A stretch of DNA of 64,000 nucleotides from positions 407,036,959 to 407,100,958 of the forward strand of contig CM019063.1 in the NCBI GenBank assembly GCA_009667805.1, read 5' to 3'. Origin of the DNA: Leptobrachium leishanense. Taxonomy: Eukaryota > Chordata > Amphibia > Anura > Megophryidae. The notes below the pieces were generated by a model, which saw only the letters and a program-made list of their open reading frames with translations, was not told the origin of the DNA and did not search any database. A program made the translations under genes and the position numbers. This document shows positions 45,021 through 64,000 of this stretch, piece by piece. Each line of letters opens with the position of its first letter. Position 1 is the first letter of the stretch.

Positions 45021-45488
45021 ATGGTAAGCTTGCCTTGGTGTTTCCAGGGGGCTGGCCGACCATATCCAATATACTGCTACCCAACTCAAACTGGTTATTG
45101 TGCCATGTGTCGTTTTTGTTTTATCTAAAATCGAGGTTCAAGTTGCCACTAAGAATTTTGAATACATCTACCAATATTACAATTGATGGGAGGAGCCCCC
45201 CCATGGAGGCTTAATTGCGAATATCAAGAGCCTATAGGCTCCCTACTTGTGAGTGGCCCTTTTATATTGTGTACATATTGATCGATGCCCAAATGTGTGT
45301 AACAATATTGCGCAATTAGATTTGTTTGTCTGCTTTATAGTGACTGAATGAAAGAATATAATATATATAATATATATATGAAAATCGTGATATCATCTGG
45401 GAACGGATACCAGCTGTACCAATTCTTTGCGGTCCCTTACAGAGTTTGTATTTTTCTTTATTCTCAGAGAGTGCCTGTCTTCCTAGAA

Positions 45489-45624
45489 CAGGGGTCAGCA
45501 ACCTTGGCTCCCTGATGTTTGGTGAACTACATCTCCCATGATGCTCAGTTACCCATTAGGCTGACTGAGCCACATGGGAAATGTAGTTCCCAAAACATCA
45601 GGGAGCCAAAGTTGCTGACCCCTG
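45489..45624. mobile_element. hAT-like palindromic MITE, 136 bp
   Basis: Ends are CAGGGGTCAGCAACCTTGGC and the near complement GCCAAAGTTGCTGACCCCTG. Flanks TCCTAGAA and TCCTAGGA match at seven of eight bases, an 8-bp hAT duplication. The whole element folds on itself. Confidence 0.88.
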
Positions 45625-45632
45625 TCCTAGGA

Positions 45633-46400
45633 TCATCCCCACAGGTATTACTACCACCCATGGGGAAAACCTCCATGTCGGTTGACATTTGAATACACAA
45701 AACCCAAGGGGGGGGGGGGGGGAAGAGAAATACAATGTGAGTAATCATAAAAATACTGCTGCACCCAACGAGACTCCATCAAAATACATTAAATCAACGA
45801 CTACTGGGTGCCCCCCCGCCCTCTTTTTAGATTTCACTAGTTTTTAATAGTTATCTGGATTTTGTGTTTCTTCTCTAGATTATCTGTAATAAAAGGAGTC
45901 ATTGGTTGAATATATTATTTTGACGGGAGTCGTGTCAGGCAAGGCAGTATTTGTGGGCATGGATTACGCACATTACTTTCCTTGCTGTTTTTTGTGCTTT
46001 AAATTAATCTATGCAGGGTTAAGCCCTAATTGAGACTCTAGTTACCCACCCTTTCCGTTTTTTGGACATTTTAATACAATTGCACTCTGTACAAAGATCA
46101 GCTCTACCAATAAATCCATGTATTGCATTTAGATAGCAGTCGGAATGTGTAGAAAAGAAAAAGCAAGATATTATGGAAAAGTAAAAAAAAAAAAAATTTT
46201 AATCCGTATACATGTCGTATATACATACCATACACTGACCATAAAAATGAAGAGGGGGGGGGGGGGGGGCACAAAACATTTTTTCTTTGCAAAGCTACAC
46301 AAGCTGAGCTTGCTTGCTCCCTTAAATGTAGTATCTTGTCTAGATCCACTGTTTGAATCAAGTCCGTAACCAATACTTGTCTCAAAGTTAATCAGTTAAG
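45633..46400. other. Intergenic with poly-G runs
   Basis: No genes seen. G runs of about 14 at 45709-45722 and about 16 at 46255-46270 are prone to sequencing error. Confidence 0.5.
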
Positions 46401-47882
46401 ACTCATTTTCCCATGTTAAGAGATTTTGTTAGTAATCTAGCGCTACACTTGCTCAGCAGCAGAAAATTTAATTATACAATTACAGAACAGATTCTCAAAT
46501 TACTTAATATATGCAAGAGCCACTGCATTTACATTTCAGAAGTCTGAGAAAGCATCTGTGCTGCCATCAACTTCCATTGCTTCAATGATGCTAAATATTT
46601 GCAAGTCATTCTTGTCAACGAAAAAAGCCTTCTCAGAACAGTCGCAACGTTCGTCGTGCGAATACACACACAAAAAAAAGTATCTGACAAGTCTACTGCA
46701 TACACCAGCAGAAAGAAAAACATTTACATGTCTATGATAATGTAAGTTACTTAAAGCATGAATAAAATCCGAACCTATGATAAATTAAGGGAAGCACAAA
46801 ATATCTACCAGTACTTTAAAGTTATTATTTGGGGAACAGAAGGTTAAACTACAAAGTATTTCAGAACCACTTGCAGACCTTTCGGAATGTAGCTCAATAA
46901 AAGAAAAATCATTTCAGCTCTCTGAGAAGAAAAAAAAGCTATGATCTTACCACACACAAAAAAAAAAAAAAAAAAAAAAAGGCACCACAGCTACTGTTGA
47001 ACCAAACATGTGCGTTAAATTAAGCACTGTTCTAATGTAAAACCTCTAATACCAAGTTTTAAATGGTCAGTGATCGTGTGAAAATTGTACGAGTTCCTGG
47101 AATTACTGAGTTAGTGTAATCAACGCAGCAGAGGATGTAGAAGACTGCCATCGTTTCTGTTTAAAAACATGTTACAGCATCTATACGTAACACTACAATT
47201 GAAGTTACTGTTCTTATACATTCAAAGTTAATTTGCTTGCTCACTTTAGCAGAAATACAGGTTTACAGTTACAAATATAACATTCCTGCATAAACCACTT
47301 CGGAACACCCCCCTGACAGGACAGAATTAACTTAAGTACATAAAAGATCAAAATGTTTACAAATGTGTAGGAACAAAGTGCTTACATTTTCATTAAAATT
47401 TACCTACGGAACAGATGTCAACAGGTCACAAAATACATAGATTGCATAACAGAGCAAACTACGCTGCTTTGCTGCACTAAACAATCCTTCACAGGTCTCA
47501 CACTAAGAAAACACCAAATCAACTGTTATTGAAGTCACAAGATGTATTAATTTAAATTGTGCATGTCATTTAAATCTAGCAAAAAGATACAAAAATATGT
47601 GTTTAAAGTTATTTTACAGCAGGTTTTAGGTCAGTTGGCAAAAAAAAAAAAAGAAAAAAAAAAAGCTTTTTATTACTCCAAATGTTAAATGAATAAGAAA
47701 AAAGATCAGTACAGCTGATGTTTTTAAAAAAGAGCACTAAAATAAAGTACTAATGTTCTTCGTTCAGTAAACAGATGAAACCCAATGTCTTTTAATGACA
47801 TAATTGATCAGTGTACAGTACATCTTATGAAGACCCGTAAAGAAATTAGCTACTTTTGAAAGTTTATTCCAAAATGTCCAAA
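46401..47882 (-). other. Probable SMARCA5 3' UTR
   Basis: AT-rich, repeat-poor sequence downstream of the SMARCA5 stop, in contrast to the repeat-dense DNA further left. Contains poly-A tracts at about 46959-46980 and 47641-47663. The 3' end cannot be placed. Confidence 0.45.
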
Positions 47883-63845
<15,963 letters not shown>

Positions 63846-64000
63846 TCAATGCTTACATTGCTCCCAGTTAAGTATAAAGTTTGTACACGGTCACCAAAAA
63901 AACCCACATTACATATTATATCTATATACAGATTAAGTCCCCCGTTACCATTTTTGTGTCCTACATTTCATTTAGTCACGTAGTGGTTTATTAAGAAAGA

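Noticed and set aside
46529..46690. Minus-strand open frame ending ...VDGSTDAFSDF with an acceptor-like TGTATGCAG before it
   Set aside because: It is about 50 codons long, runs through a T8(GT)n microsatellite, has no family features and lies where the SMARCA5 3' UTR is expected. Chance is the simplest explanation.

Overview
The window looks like a vertebrate nuclear chromosome, most likely from a frog. It holds two large spliced genes that converge tail to tail, and the rest is introns and intergenic DNA filled with transposable elements. The left gene (plus strand, 949-32124) is the 3' part of a FRAS1/FREM-family extracellular-matrix gene. I call it FREM3 because its neighbour is SMARCA5, as in human. 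The right gene (minus strand, 63809-47883) is the C-terminal two thirds of SMARCA5 (SNF2H), the ISWI chromatin-remodelling ATPase. I joined 16 FREM3 exons and 15 SMARCA5 exons by reading splice signals, and all reading phases close. This gives 1,048 and 667 residues. The frog guess rests on the repeat set (Tx1-type L1, DIRS, Penelope-like, hAT, Tc1, TTAA-flanked elements); a fish or salamander cannot be excluded.

Region by region: 1-32124 is FREM3, with introns carrying Tc1/mariner, hAT-like elements, a solo LTR, L1 and L2/CR1-type LINE fragments and several MITE families. 32125 to about 33150 is the FREM3 3' UTR, followed by a tRNA-derived SINE. 33.4-46 kb is intergenic. It contains a composite GGGATGAGC-type element with a Tc1 copy inside it, a Penelope-like fragment split by a TTAA-inserted hairpin element, a LINE fragment and several long palindromes. 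47.9-64 kb is SMARCA5. Its 6.7 kb intron before the penultimate exon holds a 4.9 kb DIRS retrotransposon, and its 3 kb intron at 60.0-63.1 kb holds L1 ORF1 fragments and a long GC-rich palindrome.

The most unusual signal is a pair of non-coding elements of about 1.2 kb (10497-11708 and 41407-42652), each a near-continuous chain of about ten hairpins. Arm sequences differ between the copies while pairing is kept and several loops are unchanged. One copy is inserted at TTAA inside a Penelope reading frame, which fixes its boundaries. Other notable points are hammerhead-ribozyme-like motifs at several loci, a roughly 95 bp core shared by MITEs with different termini, a SINE and a LINE with the same 3' tail, an intact DIRS circle-junction signature, and a FREM3-position gene that keeps a transmembrane segment, a furin-like site and a PDZ-binding C-terminus.
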